Positions 26,091 through 33,961 of a stretch of 64,000 nucleotides of DNA are shown one piece after another. Position numbers and translations under genes: made by a program. The notes beneath the pieces were generated by a model that saw only the letters and a program-made list of their open reading frames with translations, had not been told where the DNA came from and did not search any database. How positions within the stretch are numbered: position 1 is the stretch's first letter; the number at the start of each line of letters is the position of its first letter. Source of the DNA: Nocardioides agri. GTDB taxonomy: Bacteria; Actinomycetota; Actinomycetes; Propionibacteriales; Nocardioidaceae. The DNA lies in contig NZ_JACEIC010000002.1 of NCBI RefSeq assembly GCF_013778305.1, positions 1,575,669 to 1,639,668 of the forward strand, given 5' to 3'.

Positions 26091-27176
26091 ATGCCCTCGA
26101 CTGCCCGCCAGAGCCGCTGGTCGCTGCTGCGCCGCCGCCGGGTGCCGTCGATCGGCGTCGCCGACCCGGGTGGCGCCGGGCCCGTCCCCCCGAGCGCCGA
26201 CATCCGCGTGCACCGGCGGGTCCGGCACGCCGAGCGGGCCGGCCTGCTGCGCGGCGAGCGGCTGGCGCTGCCGGAGCAGGACGGTCCGGGCGACCGCGAC
26301 GTGCTGCTCGTCGTGCGCACCGGGCTGCCGCCGGCGACCGCGCTGGCCACCCTCGCCGACGCCCGCAGCCGCGGTCAGCGGGTCGTGCTCGACCTCGACG
26401 ACGACCTGGTGAGCGAGCAGGCCGTCGAGCGGCTGGTGCCGCAGGGATGGGACCCGGCGGTCCTCCGCACGATCCGCGAGGTCGTGGCCGCCGCCGACCA
26501 GGTGCTGGTGAGCACGCCGTCCCTCGAGGACCTGGTCGCCCCGATCAACTCGCGCACGGCGGTCGTCGACAACGCGCTCGACCCCGACCTGTGGCTGGCA
26601 CCGGTGGCCGCGCGTACGCCGAAGGTCGACCCCGAGGAGCTGCGCGTCCTCTACATGGGCTCGACGACCCACGGCTCCGACCTCGCCCTGCTCGAGGGCG
26701 TGGCGGCCGCGGTGTCGGCGCGGCTCGGCCGGCCCGTCGTGCTCGAGGCGGTCGGCGTCGTGGTCGGCCCGGGGCTCGAGGGCATGCGCCGGGTCAAGAT
26801 CCGCAACGGCGACTACCCGGACTTCGTGCCCTGGCTGCGCTCGATCGCGTCGCGCTGGCACGCGGCCGTCGCCCCGCTGGCCGACGCCGAGTTCAACCGC
26901 CGCAAGAGCGACCTGAAGCTCCTCGAGTACTCCCTCCTCGACCTGCCCACGGTCGCCTCCCGCGTCGGGCCCTACCTCGATCGCGACGAGTGGGCCGTCC
27001 TCTGCGACAACGACGCGGAGGCCTGGGTCGAGGCGCTGAGCGGCGTGCTCTCCGACCGCGACGCCGCCGCCGGGCGAGCCGCCACCGCGCGTGCCGCGAC
27101 GGAGCGCAGCCGGGTGCTCGACGAGACATCGGTGCGGAAGTGGGCCCAGCTGGTGCTCGGTACCTCCACAATGTGA
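26091..27176 (+). CDS. GT-B glycosyltransferase (Glyco_trans_1_2 type)
   Basis: 361 residues. The C-terminal half carries VLYMGSTTHGSDLALLEGV, WHAAVAPLADAEFNRRKSDLKLLEYSLLDLPTVAS and CDNDAEAWVEAL, a CgeB-like GT-B signature in which the donor-binding glutamate is in KLLEY. The N-terminal domain has VVLDLDDDLVSEQAVERL, a DxD-like acidic cluster. Donor and acceptor are unknown. It is the divergent partner of the glycosyltransferase at 24040. Confidence 0.8.
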   Translation: MPSTARQSRWSLLRRRRVPSIGVADPGGAGPVPPSADIRVHRRVRHAERAGLLRGERLALPEQDGPGDRDVLLVVRTGLPPATALATLADARSRGQRVVLDLDDDLVSEQAVERLVPQGWDPAVLRTIREVVAAADQVLVSTPSLEDLVAPINSRTAVVDNALDPDLWLAPVAARTPKVDPEELRVLYMGSTTHGSDLALLEGVAAAVSARLGRPVVLEAVGVVVGPGLEGMRRVKIRNGDYPDFVPWLRSIASRWHAAVAPLADAEFNRRKSDLKLLEYSLLDLPTVASRVGPYLDRDEWAVLCDNDAEAWVEALSGVLSDRDAAAGRAATARAATERSRVLDETSVRKWAQLVLGTSTM

Positions 27177-27179
27177 CCC

Positions 27180-28193
27180 GTGCAGCTCGACGTGCAGCTC
27201 GACGCCCGCCCCGACCGCGCCGCCGCCCGAGCCCGCGAGCTCGCCGCGACGGGGATCGCCGGCCTCTTCACCTTCGAGGGTCCCCACGACGTGTTCCTGC
27301 CGCTGGCGGCCACCGCCGCCGCGGGCGTCGAGACCGACCTGATGACCAACGTCGCGATCGCGATGCCGCGCAGCCCGATGCACCTCGCGCACACGGCGTA
27401 CGACCTGCAGCTGATGTCGGGCGGCCGCTTCCGGCTCGGGCTGGGCTCGCAGATCAAGCCGCACATCGAGAAGCGGTACGGCGCGACGTGGGACCGCCCC
27501 GCGGCCCGGATGCGCGAGACGGTGCTGGCGGTGCGCACGATCCTGACCGCGTGGCAGGAGGGGACCCGGCTCGACTTCCGGGGCGAGTTCACGCAGCACA
27601 CGCTGATGCCGCCCACCTTCGTGCCCGGGCCGAACCCGTACGGCGTCCCGCCCGTGCTGCTCGGCGCGCTCGGTCCGATCATGACGCGCACCGCCGCGGA
27701 GGTCGCCGACGGGCTGCTGGTGATGCCGTTCCACAGCCACCGCCACGTCCGCGACCGCACGCTCCCGGCCGTCGATGAGGGACTGGCGCTCGCCGGCCGG
27801 ACCCGCGCGGACCTGGCGATCCTGCCGCAGGCGATCGTGGCGATGGGCCGCACCGACGAGGAGCTCGCGGCGGCGTCCGTCGGCGTGCGCGGGCTGCTGG
27901 CGTTCTACGGCTCCACGCCGGCGTACCGCCCGGTGCTCGACGTCGAGGGCTGGGGCGAGGTGCAGCCGGAGCTCAACCGCCTGTCGAAGACCGGCGACCT
28001 GGCCGCGATGTTCGGACTGGTGACCGACGAGATGCTGGAGACCCTCGCGGTGCGCGGCACGCCGGAGGAGTGCGCGGCCGAGCTCGGCCGGCGCTTCGGC
28101 GACCTGGCCGACCGGGTGTGCTGCTACTTCCCCGGGTACGACGTGCCGCTCGACCAGGTCGCGGACCTGGCCTCGGCACTGCGGTCTCAGTAG
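27180..28193 (+). CDS. LLM-class F420-dependent oxidoreductase (TIGR03617-like)
   Basis: A 337-residue luciferase-like TIM-barrel flavoenzyme: TFEGPHDVFLPLAATAAA, TNVAIAMPRSPMHLAHTAYDLQ and RFRLGLGSQIKPHIEKRYG are characteristic. Cofactor F420 is inferred from the family, not from a single motif. GTG 27180 is 3 bases after the preceding stop. The 3' end overlaps the converging membrane-protein gene by 7 bp. A second LLM enzyme lies at 28871. Confidence 0.88.
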   Translation: MQLDVQLDARPDRAAARARELAATGIAGLFTFEGPHDVFLPLAATAAAGVETDLMTNVAIAMPRSPMHLAHTAYDLQLMSGGRFRLGLGSQIKPHIEKRYGATWDRPAARMRETVLAVRTILTAWQEGTRLDFRGEFTQHTLMPPTFVPGPNPYGVPPVLLGALGPIMTRTAAEVADGLLVMPFHSHRHVRDRTLPAVDEGLALAGRTRADLAILPQAIVAMGRTDEELAAASVGVRGLLAFYGSTPAYRPVLDVEGWGEVQPELNRLSKTGDLAAMFGLVTDEMLETLAVRGTPEECAAELGRRFGDLADRVCCYFPGYDVPLDQVADLASALRSQ

Positions 28194-28825
28194 CTCCAGC
28201 GCTGGTTCGGCGGCGCCGCGGTCGCGGTGATCGCGATGCCCGCCATGCCGGCGACGAAGAGCAGGATCGTGGCCTTGCCGACCGGGTCCGGCAGCAGCGT
28301 CGAGACCACGACCGCGACGACGTGCAGGATCAGCACCAGCGGCACCCACCGGGGCACGGTCCGGGCGCGGAGCAGCGCCAGCCCGAGCAGCAGCTCACCC
28401 AGCACGAACCCGGCGATCCAGGCGACGAGGAAGACCCGCAGCCCGGCGTCCTGCGCCACGTCGTCGATCGCCTGCCCGACGATCGTGTGGGTCCGCACCA
28501 GCGCCCGGAAGAAGACCATGAGCATCGCGTAGCCGGCGGTGCCGATGAACCCGAACTCCAGCACGACCGCGCTGACGAGCCCGAGGGTGCGGCCCCGGCC
28601 CTGGAGGAGCACGAGCGTCGTCGGAAGGCCGAGGGTCAAGAACACCGAGGCGACCAGGTAGATCGCCGCCGCCGCCATCCACTGGCCGCCCTGGTCCTCG
28701 ACGATCCGCATGGTGTCCGTGCCGCCGTCGCTGGACGGGATCAGCAGGCTGCCGAGCGCCAGCGCCAGCGCGCCGGTGAGCAGCAGCGCGGCCGAGAACG
28801 GCACCCAGTCGGTCTTCACCCGCAC
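28187..28825 (-). CDS. DUF4386-like polytopic membrane protein
   Basis: 212 residues with about six membrane helices. Segments such as WMAAAAIYLVASVFLTLGLPTTLVLL and FGFIGTAGYAMLMVFFRALV resemble the DUF4386 family of unknown function. Single gene, converging with the LLM enzyme (7-bp overlap). Confidence 0.65.
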   Translation of the reverse strand: MRVKTDWVPFSAALLLTGALALALGSLLIPSSDGGTDTMRIVEDQGGQWMAAAAIYLVASVFLTLGLPTTLVLLQGRGRTLGLVSAVVLEFGFIGTAGYAMLMVFFRALVRTHTIVGQAIDDVAQDAGLRVFLVAWIAGFVLGELLLGLALLRARTVPRWVPLVLILHVVAVVVSTLLPDPVGKATILLFVAGMAGIAITATAAPPNQRWSY

Positions 28826-28870
28826 ACCGTAGGGGTCGGGGACGGTCCGCGCCCGCAGACGCGGCGGCGA

Positions 28871-29773
28871 TCAGACCAGTGCGTCGGCGAGCCGGTGGAC
28901 CTGGTCGACCGACGAGCCGGTCGGGATCAGCTGCACCTCGTCGCAGCCGAGGTCGGCGATCCGCTTCAGCTGGTCGCGCAGCCCGGCCGGCGTCCCGGCG
29001 AAGCCGGCGGTGGCGGCGAGCGCGTCGACGTACTGCTCGGGGATCCAGTTCATGTAGTGGCGCAGGTGCCGCCGGACCTGCGCCCGCGCAGCGTCGGGCT
29101 CGCCGAGCGCGTACCAGAACGACGTCGTCACGCGCGGCGCCGGCCGCCCCGCCTCGGCCCAGGCGTCGCGGGTGAGGGCGAAGACGCGGTCCATCTCAGC
29201 GAGGTCGAGGTCGAGGGACATGCCGGCCAGCCCGTCGGCCCAGGCCGCGGCGCTGCGGATCGTCTTCGGGCCGAGGGTGCCGACCAGCAGCTCGGGGCCG
29301 CCCTCCTGCAGCGGCGCCGGGCCGACCGGGCGCGCCGAATCGGTGACCTGCTCACCGGCCCACACGCGGCGCATCACCGCGACCCGGTCGGCCAGCTGAC
29401 GGATCGTCTTGGTCGCGGGGTCGGCGCCGGCCGCGCGGTAGTCCTCGTCGCGGCCGCCCACGCCCAGCCCGACGCTCAGCCGGCCGCCCGCGAGCCGGTC
29501 GCCGGTCGCGAGCGCCTTCGCGAGCGACACCGGGTCGTGCAGCTGCGGCACGACGACCGTCGTGGTCAGCCGCACCCGGCTCGTCCACGCCGCCGCCGCG
29601 CCCAGCAGGGTCAGCGAGTACGGGTTGTCGAAGGCCATCCGCTCGCCCCAGCACAGCGACGACCACGGCCCCTCGTCGACGGCCCGCGCCCAGGACTCGA
29701 GCGTGTCGTCGGCGTCCCAGAGGTCCGGCTCCATCACCGGCAGCGTCATGCCCACCTGCATCCCCTGCTGCAT
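28871..29773 (-). CDS. LLM-class F420-dependent oxidoreductase
   Basis: A 300-residue TIM-barrel enzyme: GMTLPVMEPDLW, WGERMAFDNPYSLTLLGAAA, RLTTTVVVPQLHDPVSLAKALATGD, RLSVGLGVGGRDEDYRAAG. ATG 29773 follows GGGAGGG at a good distance. It is the last gene of the leftward run gpgS-folP2-LigB-like-RibD-like-LLM, 5 bp after the RibD-like stop. Placement next to a RibD-like reductase suggests deazaflavin or flavin chemistry, which is inference. Confidence 0.88.
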   Translation of the reverse strand: MQQGMQVGMTLPVMEPDLWDADDTLESWARAVDEGPWSSLCWGERMAFDNPYSLTLLGAAAAWTSRVRLTTTVVVPQLHDPVSLAKALATGDRLAGGRLSVGLGVGGRDEDYRAAGADPATKTIRQLADRVAVMRRVWAGEQVTDSARPVGPAPLQEGGPELLVGTLGPKTIRSAAAWADGLAGMSLDLDLAEMDRVFALTRDAWAEAGRPAPRVTTSFWYALGEPDAARAQVRRHLRHYMNWIPEQYVDALAATAGFAGTPAGLRDQLKRIADLGCDEVQLIPTGSSVDQVHRLADALV

Positions 29774-29778
29774 GGCGG

Positions 29779-30360
29779 TCACCCTCCCACGAACCAGCGC
29801 GCGAGCAGCGTCCCTTCCTGCTCCAGCAGGGTGTCGAGCCGCAGGGGTACGTCGACGGGCGGTCCGACCACGATCCGCGGGCCGTCCCCGGCGACCACGC
29901 GCGGCACCGTCGTCGTGCACAGCTCGTCGACCACGCCACCGGCGAGCAGGTCGCGCAGCAGCGACGGGCCGCCCTCGCAGAGGATCGTCGCCCGGCCGCG
30001 GTCGACCAGCGACTGCCGGAAAGCGACCGGGTCGTCGAGCGGCTCGACCGAGACGTCTGCGGCGGACCGCAGCCCCTCCGGCAGGTCGCCGCTGCGGCTC
30101 ACCACGACCATCGGCCGTCCGGCCGGGCCGTAGCCCTCGGTCCGCGCGGTGCCGGCGCCGACCACGATCACGTCCGCCGTCGCGCGCAGGTGGTCGAAGA
30201 CGACCTTGTCGACCGCGTTGTTGATCGAGCCGCTCCTGCCGGACTCGCCGGTGGCCGCGCCGTCGACGGTCGACACCATGTTGACCCGCAGCCACGGCGT
30301 CCGCGGCGCGGCGTAGAGCACCCCGAGGTCGTCGGTGTCGGGGCCGACGAGGACCCTCAC
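29779..30360 (-). CDS. RibD C-terminal-type pyrimidine reductase
   Basis: A 193-residue dihydrofolate-reductase-fold protein: WLRVNMVSTVDGAATG, GSINNAVDKVVFDHLRATADVIVVGAGTARTEGYGP and ATILCEGGPSLLRDLLAGGVVDELC are the NADPH and substrate blocks of RibD-C proteins. The deaminase domain of RibD is absent. GTG 30360 forms a GTGA overlap with the upstream stop; GTG 30369 is also possible. In many actinobacteria such paralogues are not the main riboflavin enzyme. Confidence 0.85.
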   Translation of the reverse strand: MRVLVGPDTDDLGVLYAAPRTPWLRVNMVSTVDGAATGESGRSGSINNAVDKVVFDHLRATADVIVVGAGTARTEGYGPAGRPMVVVSRSGDLPEGLRSAADVSVEPLDDPVAFRQSLVDRGRATILCEGGPSLLRDLLAGGVVDELCTTTVPRVVAGDGPRIVVGPPVDVPLRLDTLLEQEGTLLARWFVGG

Positions 30361-30827
30361 CACGACCACCGCATGACCCAGTACTGCACGCCGTAGGGGT
30401 CGTCGTCGTAGTCCACGACCGACTCGTACGCCGGGGGCAGCAGCTCGCGCAGCCGGTCGATCCCGTCGAGTGACGCCAACAGGTCCTTCCCGAGCCCGAA
30501 GGAGGGCCAGCTCGCGTCACTCGACGACAGAGCGGCGCCCAGCGCGGCGTCGAAGGCGTGCGACCGCTCGTCGAGGTGCCCGGGCGCCTTCTCGGTGCGC
30601 GTGGCCGAGCCGTTGCCGACCACGAGGTAGGACGGCTCGTCGCCCGCGCGATGGGTGGCGTCGAGCAGGTGGGCCGCGACCCGCGGGTTCCCAAGCACCT
30701 GGACGTCGCGGGCCAGCCAGGACACGGCGGACAGGCACGCGGCGCGCAGCTCGGCGACCGGGTCCTCCAGGGAGGCGTAGGCCGGCAACAGCGCGAGCAC
30801 GCCCGGCACCAGCACGACCCGGGTCAC
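30357..30827 (-). CDS. Class III extradiol dioxygenase (LigB)-like protein
   Basis: 156 residues. It starts MTRVVLVPGVLALLPAYASLEDP, with LRAACLSAVSWL, VVGNGSATRTEKAPG and HLDERSHAFDAAL, matching a small actinobacterial group annotated as LigB-domain-like. The metal ligands of real extradiol dioxygenases cannot be identified, so it may be non-enzymatic. It is coupled by 4-bp overlaps to folP2 (upstream) and the RibD-like gene (downstream). Confidence 0.55.
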   Translation of the reverse strand: MTRVVLVPGVLALLPAYASLEDPVAELRAACLSAVSWLARDVQVLGNPRVAAHLLDATHRAGDEPSYLVVGNGSATRTEKAPGHLDERSHAFDAALGAALSSSDASWPSFGLGKDLLASLDGIDRLRELLPPAYESVVDYDDDPYGVQYWVMRWSW

Positions 30828-31687
30828 TGGAGCCCCCGGATCGCGCGACGGGGCAGGCGGCGGCCCGCGATCGACCAGACCATGTCGACGGTCTGCCGGG
30901 TCTCGACCACCTCGTGGACCCGGTAGATCCGCGCCCCGGCGAGCGCGCAGACCGCCGTCGCGGCGAGGGTGCCGCTGAGCCGGGAGCCGACAGGCAGGTC
31001 GAGCGTCTCCCCGACGAAGTCCTTGTTGGACAGCGAGACCAGCACCGGATAGCCGGTGGCGACCATCTCGCCGAGCCGCCGGGTGAGCTCGAGGGAGTGG
31101 AAGGTGTTCTTGCCGAAGTCGTGCGCGGGGTCGATGACGACCGACTCACGCGGGACCCCGGCCGCCTCTGCGCGCGCGGCGTACGCGAGCGTGTCGTCGA
31201 TCGCGGCGGCGACCACGTCGTCGTACTCGATCCGGTAGGGCCTGGTCCGTGGTGTCACGCCGCCGGTGTGGGTGCAGATGATCGCGGCGCCGCCCTCGGC
31301 CGCGGCGTCGACGAGCTCGGGGTCGGCGCCGCCCCAGGCGTCGTTGAGCACGTCGGCGCCCGCGGCGCACACGGCGGCCCCGACCGACGCGCGCCAGGTG
31401 TCGACCGAGATGACCAGGGAGGGGTACGCCGCGCGCACCCGCGCCACGAAGTCGACGACCCGCGCCTTCTCCTCGGCCTCGGAGATCTCGACCCCGGGCG
31501 CGGCCTTGATGCCGCCGATGTCCACGATCTCGGCGCCCTGCTCGACGACCAGCGCGACCCGCTCGAACGCCTTGTCCTCGGCCCAGGTCGCGCCCTGGTC
31601 GTAGAAGGAGTCCGGGGTCCGGTTGACGATCGCCATCATCAGCGTGGCGTCGTCGGTGAAGGTGTGGCGGCCCAGGCGCAGCGTCAT
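30824..31687 (-). CDS. folP2: Dihydropteroate synthase-like protein FolP2
   Basis: A 287-residue TIM-barrel DHPS homologue. The first motif reads NRTPDSFYDQG (normally NVTPDSFSDGG). The pterin/PABA-binding loop reads DIGGIKAAPG where DHPS has DIGGESTRPG, and DPAHDFGKNT replaces DPGIGFGK. Loss of the STRP segment is the mark of the FolP2 type, which in mycobacteria does not act as DHPS. ATG 31687 overlaps the gpgS stop (ATGA), the same pairing as Rv1207/Rv1208, pointing to a role near polymethylated-polysaccharide or glucosylglycerate synthesis. Confidence 0.82.
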   Translation of the reverse strand: MTLRLGRHTFTDDATLMMAIVNRTPDSFYDQGATWAEDKAFERVALVVEQGAEIVDIGGIKAAPGVEISEAEEKARVVDFVARVRAAYPSLVISVDTWRASVGAAVCAAGADVLNDAWGGADPELVDAAAEGGAAIICTHTGGVTPRTRPYRIEYDDVVAAAIDDTLAYAARAEAAGVPRESVVIDPAHDFGKNTFHSLELTRRLGEMVATGYPVLVSLSNKDFVGETLDLPVGSRLSGTLAATAVCALAGARIYRVHEVVETRQTVDMVWSIAGRRLPRRAIRGLQ

Positions 31688-32553
31688 ACGGTCACCGCCG
31701 GCGGCCGCTCGTCGACCGCGGGGCCGGCGCCGACCCGGGCGAGCGCGGCGGCGAGGATCTGCGTCGCCATCCCGGTGAGGTCGCGCAGCGACTGGTGCCG
31801 GTGGGCGCGGACGCCGAGGTCCACCTGCGCGATCGCGTCGAGGCCGCGCGAGCGGACGGTGTCGACGAGCGCGGCCAGCTCCACGGCGTACTCGTGCGGC
31901 ACCGACAGCGACTCGAAGAGGGAGCGCCGCACGGCCCACTCCCCCGCCAGCGGCTGGTGCAGCCCGGCGAGCTCGGGGAAGAGCAGGGCGATCAGCGGCC
32001 GCGCGACGAGCTCGGTGACCCGACCGCCCTCGAACGGCACGGCGCTCCCGTCGGCGACCATCGGCCGCTCGTAGAAGCCCTTCACGAGCTCGACGCCGGG
32101 GTCGGTGAGCAGCGGGCCTAGCAGGCCGGGCACGAAGTGGGTGTCCCAGTCCACGAGGTCGGCGTCCATGAAGACGACCAGCTCCCCGGTCGTGACGAAG
32201 AGCGACTTCCACATCGCCTCGCCCTTGCCGGGCCGGCTGCCGAGGTCGGGGCGGATCTCCGCCGAGCGGTGCACGGTCGCGCCGGCGTCGGTGGCGACGG
32301 CGTAGGTGTCGTCGGTGGAGTCGGAGTCGATGACGACGACCTCGTCGAGGAGGGCGACCGTGTCGACGAGCGCGGAGCGCACCTCGGCCACCACGTCACC
32401 CACCGTCGCCGCCTCGTTGCGCGCCGGGACGACCAGGCTCACCCGACGGTCCGACTTGGCGGCGACCAGGTCGGTCAGCGACCAGTCGTCCCAGTGGTGC
32501 GTGTGCCGCTCCGCCCAGGTCGAGAGGTCTGGACCTGCGCTGTCACCGGGCAC
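31684..32553 (-). CDS. gpgS: Glucosyl-3-phosphoglycerate synthase
   Basis: A 289-residue GT-A (GT81) enzyme: NDP-glucose plus 3-phosphoglycerate gives glucosyl-3-phosphoglycerate, the first step to glucosylglycerate and methylglucose lipopolysaccharide. Motifs: VSLVVPARNEAATVG, DSDSTDDT, PGKGEAMWKSL, metal site MDADLVDW, and the acceptor loop around HQPLAGEWAVRR. GTG 32553 is preceded by TAGGCT-N6, a leaderless promoter. First gene of a five-gene leftward run with overlapping stops and starts. Confidence 0.92.
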   Translation of the reverse strand: MPGDSAGPDLSTWAERHTHHWDDWSLTDLVAAKSDRRVSLVVPARNEAATVGDVVAEVRSALVDTVALLDEVVVIDSDSTDDTYAVATDAGATVHRSAEIRPDLGSRPGKGEAMWKSLFVTTGELVVFMDADLVDWDTHFVPGLLGPLLTDPGVELVKGFYERPMVADGSAVPFEGGRVTELVARPLIALLFPELAGLHQPLAGEWAVRRSLFESLSVPHEYAVELAALVDTVRSRGLDAIAQVDLGVRAHRHQSLRDLTGMATQILAAALARVGAGPAVDERPPAVTV

Positions 32554-32640
32554 GCGCAGAGCCTAGACGACGTACATTTCACCCGTGATTTCACCAATCG
32601 AGCCATATCCGACACCACCCGTCGGTGATTGACTTCACAC
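32554..32640. promoter_or_regulatory. gpgS/tetR divergent control region
   Basis: For gpgS the minus strand reads TAGGCT (32565-32560), 6 bases, GTG: a leaderless promoter. Three GTGA/TCAC arm pairs lie upstream: TCAC-CC-GTGA at 32579-32588, GTGA-TT-TCAC at 32585-32594 and GTGA-N6-TCAC at 32625-32638. The first two fall at about -15 to -30 relative to the gpgS start and the last abuts the tetR ATG, a layout expected for TetR operators. The pairing of this TetR with these sites is inference. Confidence 0.45.
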
Positions 32641-33252
32641 ATGGCAACGGGGGCGGGAGGGCCTCGGGGGCGTGGGCGACCACGCACCCCGGGAGCCGAG
32701 GACAAGATTCTGGCAGCGGCGCTCGAGGAGTACGGCGAGCACGGCTGGTCCGGGTTCACGATGGACGCCGTCGCCCGGCGGGCGGGCGTGGGCAAGTCGA
32801 CGGTCTACCTGCGCTGGCACGACAAGGACGCGCTGCTCACCGAGGCGGTGACCAGGCACGGCATCGAGCTGACCACCGTCGACACCGGCACCCTGCGTGG
32901 CGACCTGCTCGCCCTGGCCGGCAACCTCCTGCGCCACTTCCACAGCCCGGCGGGCTGGGCGACGATCCGCGTCACGTTCGACGTCGCGAGCGCGCACGAG
33001 CGGCTCGGCGGCTTCTCGCGGGCGGTGAGCCAGGTGCACGGCCGCCAGGTCGAGCTGATCTGCCAGCGCGCCAAGGACCGCGGCGAGATGGACCCCGGCA
33101 TCTGGCCGGGCGTCGTGACCGAGGCGATCTACGGCGCCGCGATGATCAACTCGCTCTCCGAGCGCCTCGAGGGCCGCGAGGACGACGAGGCGTACCTCGA
33201 CGAGCGCGCGGCGTGGCTCGTCGACCTGGTGCTGCTCGACATCACGAGGTGA
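32641..33252 (+). CDS. TetR-family transcriptional regulator
   Basis: A 203-residue regulator from ATG 32641. An N-terminal Gly/Arg-rich arm is followed by HTH ILAAALEEYGEHGWSGFTMD...AVARRAGVGKSTVYLRW (about 25-70) and an all-helical C-terminal ligand domain. It resembles the TetR_C_16/33 type. There is no clear Shine-Dalgarno. It diverges from gpgS and its 3' end overlaps the amidase gene by 11 bp. Ligand unknown. Confidence 0.88.
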   Translation: MATGAGGPRGRGRPRTPGAEDKILAAALEEYGEHGWSGFTMDAVARRAGVGKSTVYLRWHDKDALLTEAVTRHGIELTTVDTGTLRGDLLALAGNLLRHFHSPAGWATIRVTFDVASAHERLGGFSRAVSQVHGRQVELICQRAKDRGEMDPGIWPGVVTEAIYGAAMINSLSERLEGREDDEAYLDERAAWLVDLVLLDITR

Positions 33253-33961
33253 GGTAGCGGCGGACCGCTGCGGCGAGCGCCGCGGCGTACGCCGAACGGC
33301 CGCCTGGCGTCGTCATCCGGTGCGCGTCCTGCCGGTCGCGCATGTTGCCGAGCTCGACGAGCACGGTCGGCACCCGCGAGAAGTTGAGCGTGGCCAGGTC
33401 GGTGCGCGCCGAGAGGCCGGTGCCGCCGCCGATGTAGGTCGAGACCGGGACTCGCCGGCTCAGTGCGTCGCGGGTGACGCGGGCCAGCCCGAGGTCACCG
33501 CGGCCCGGGACGTAGGCGACGTGGAAGCCGCGGGCGCCCGGGGCGAGGTTGCCGTCGGCGTGGATGCTCACGAAGACGTCGGCGTCGGCTCGGTTGCCGG
33601 CGCGCCCACGCGCGTCCACGCACGGTCCCCAGCGGTGGTCGCTGTTGACCTGCCGGGTCATCCGGACCGTCGCACCCAGCCGCTCGAGCCGCGCCCGCAG
33701 CGCCCGGGCGGTCTGCCAGGTGAACGTGGCCTCCGGGTAGCCGCCGTCGGTCGCCGTGCCGGTCGTGTTGCAGGCCTTGCGGCCGCCTCGGCCGTCCGGC
33801 ACCAGGGCGTTGACGCGACGGGGGAAGTTGCGGTTGCCCAGCTGGTGGCCGGGGTCGATCGTGACGACGCGGCCCGAGAGCGGGCCCCGCGGCTCGTCGT
33901 ACGACGCCGGCGTCGCCGGCGCGAGCGACATCACCGTCAGCAGGATCCCGAGAAGATGCAT
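33242..33961 (-). CDS. N-acetylmuramoyl-L-alanine amidase (Amidase_3), exported
   Basis: 239 residues with signal peptide MHLLGILLTVMSLAPATPAS. The catalytic domain shows the zinc ligands TIDPGHQ (His), E in GGYPEATFTW, and the later VSIHADG (His); the catalytic Glu is in VLVELGNMRD. It cleaves the stem peptide from MurNAc in the wall. TGATG overlap with the galE stop couples it to galE; GTG 33964 is an alternative start. Confidence 0.88.
   Translation of the reverse strand: MHLLGILLTVMSLAPATPASYDEPRGPLSGRVVTIDPGHQLGNRNFPRRVNALVPDGRGGRKACNTTGTATDGGYPEATFTWQTARALRARLERLGATVRMTRQVNSDHRWGPCVDARGRAGNRADADVFVSIHADGNLAPGARGFHVAYVPGRGDLGLARVTRDALSRRVPVSTYIGGGTGLSARTDLATLNFSRVPTVLVELGNMRDRQDAHRMTTPGGRSAYAAALAAAVRRYLTS

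Noticed and set aside
30824..31687. Annotation as the functional folate-pathway dihydropteroate synthase
   Set aside because: The pterin/PABA loop has IKAAPG in place of ESTRPG and the gene pairs with gpgS, both marks of the FolP2 type.
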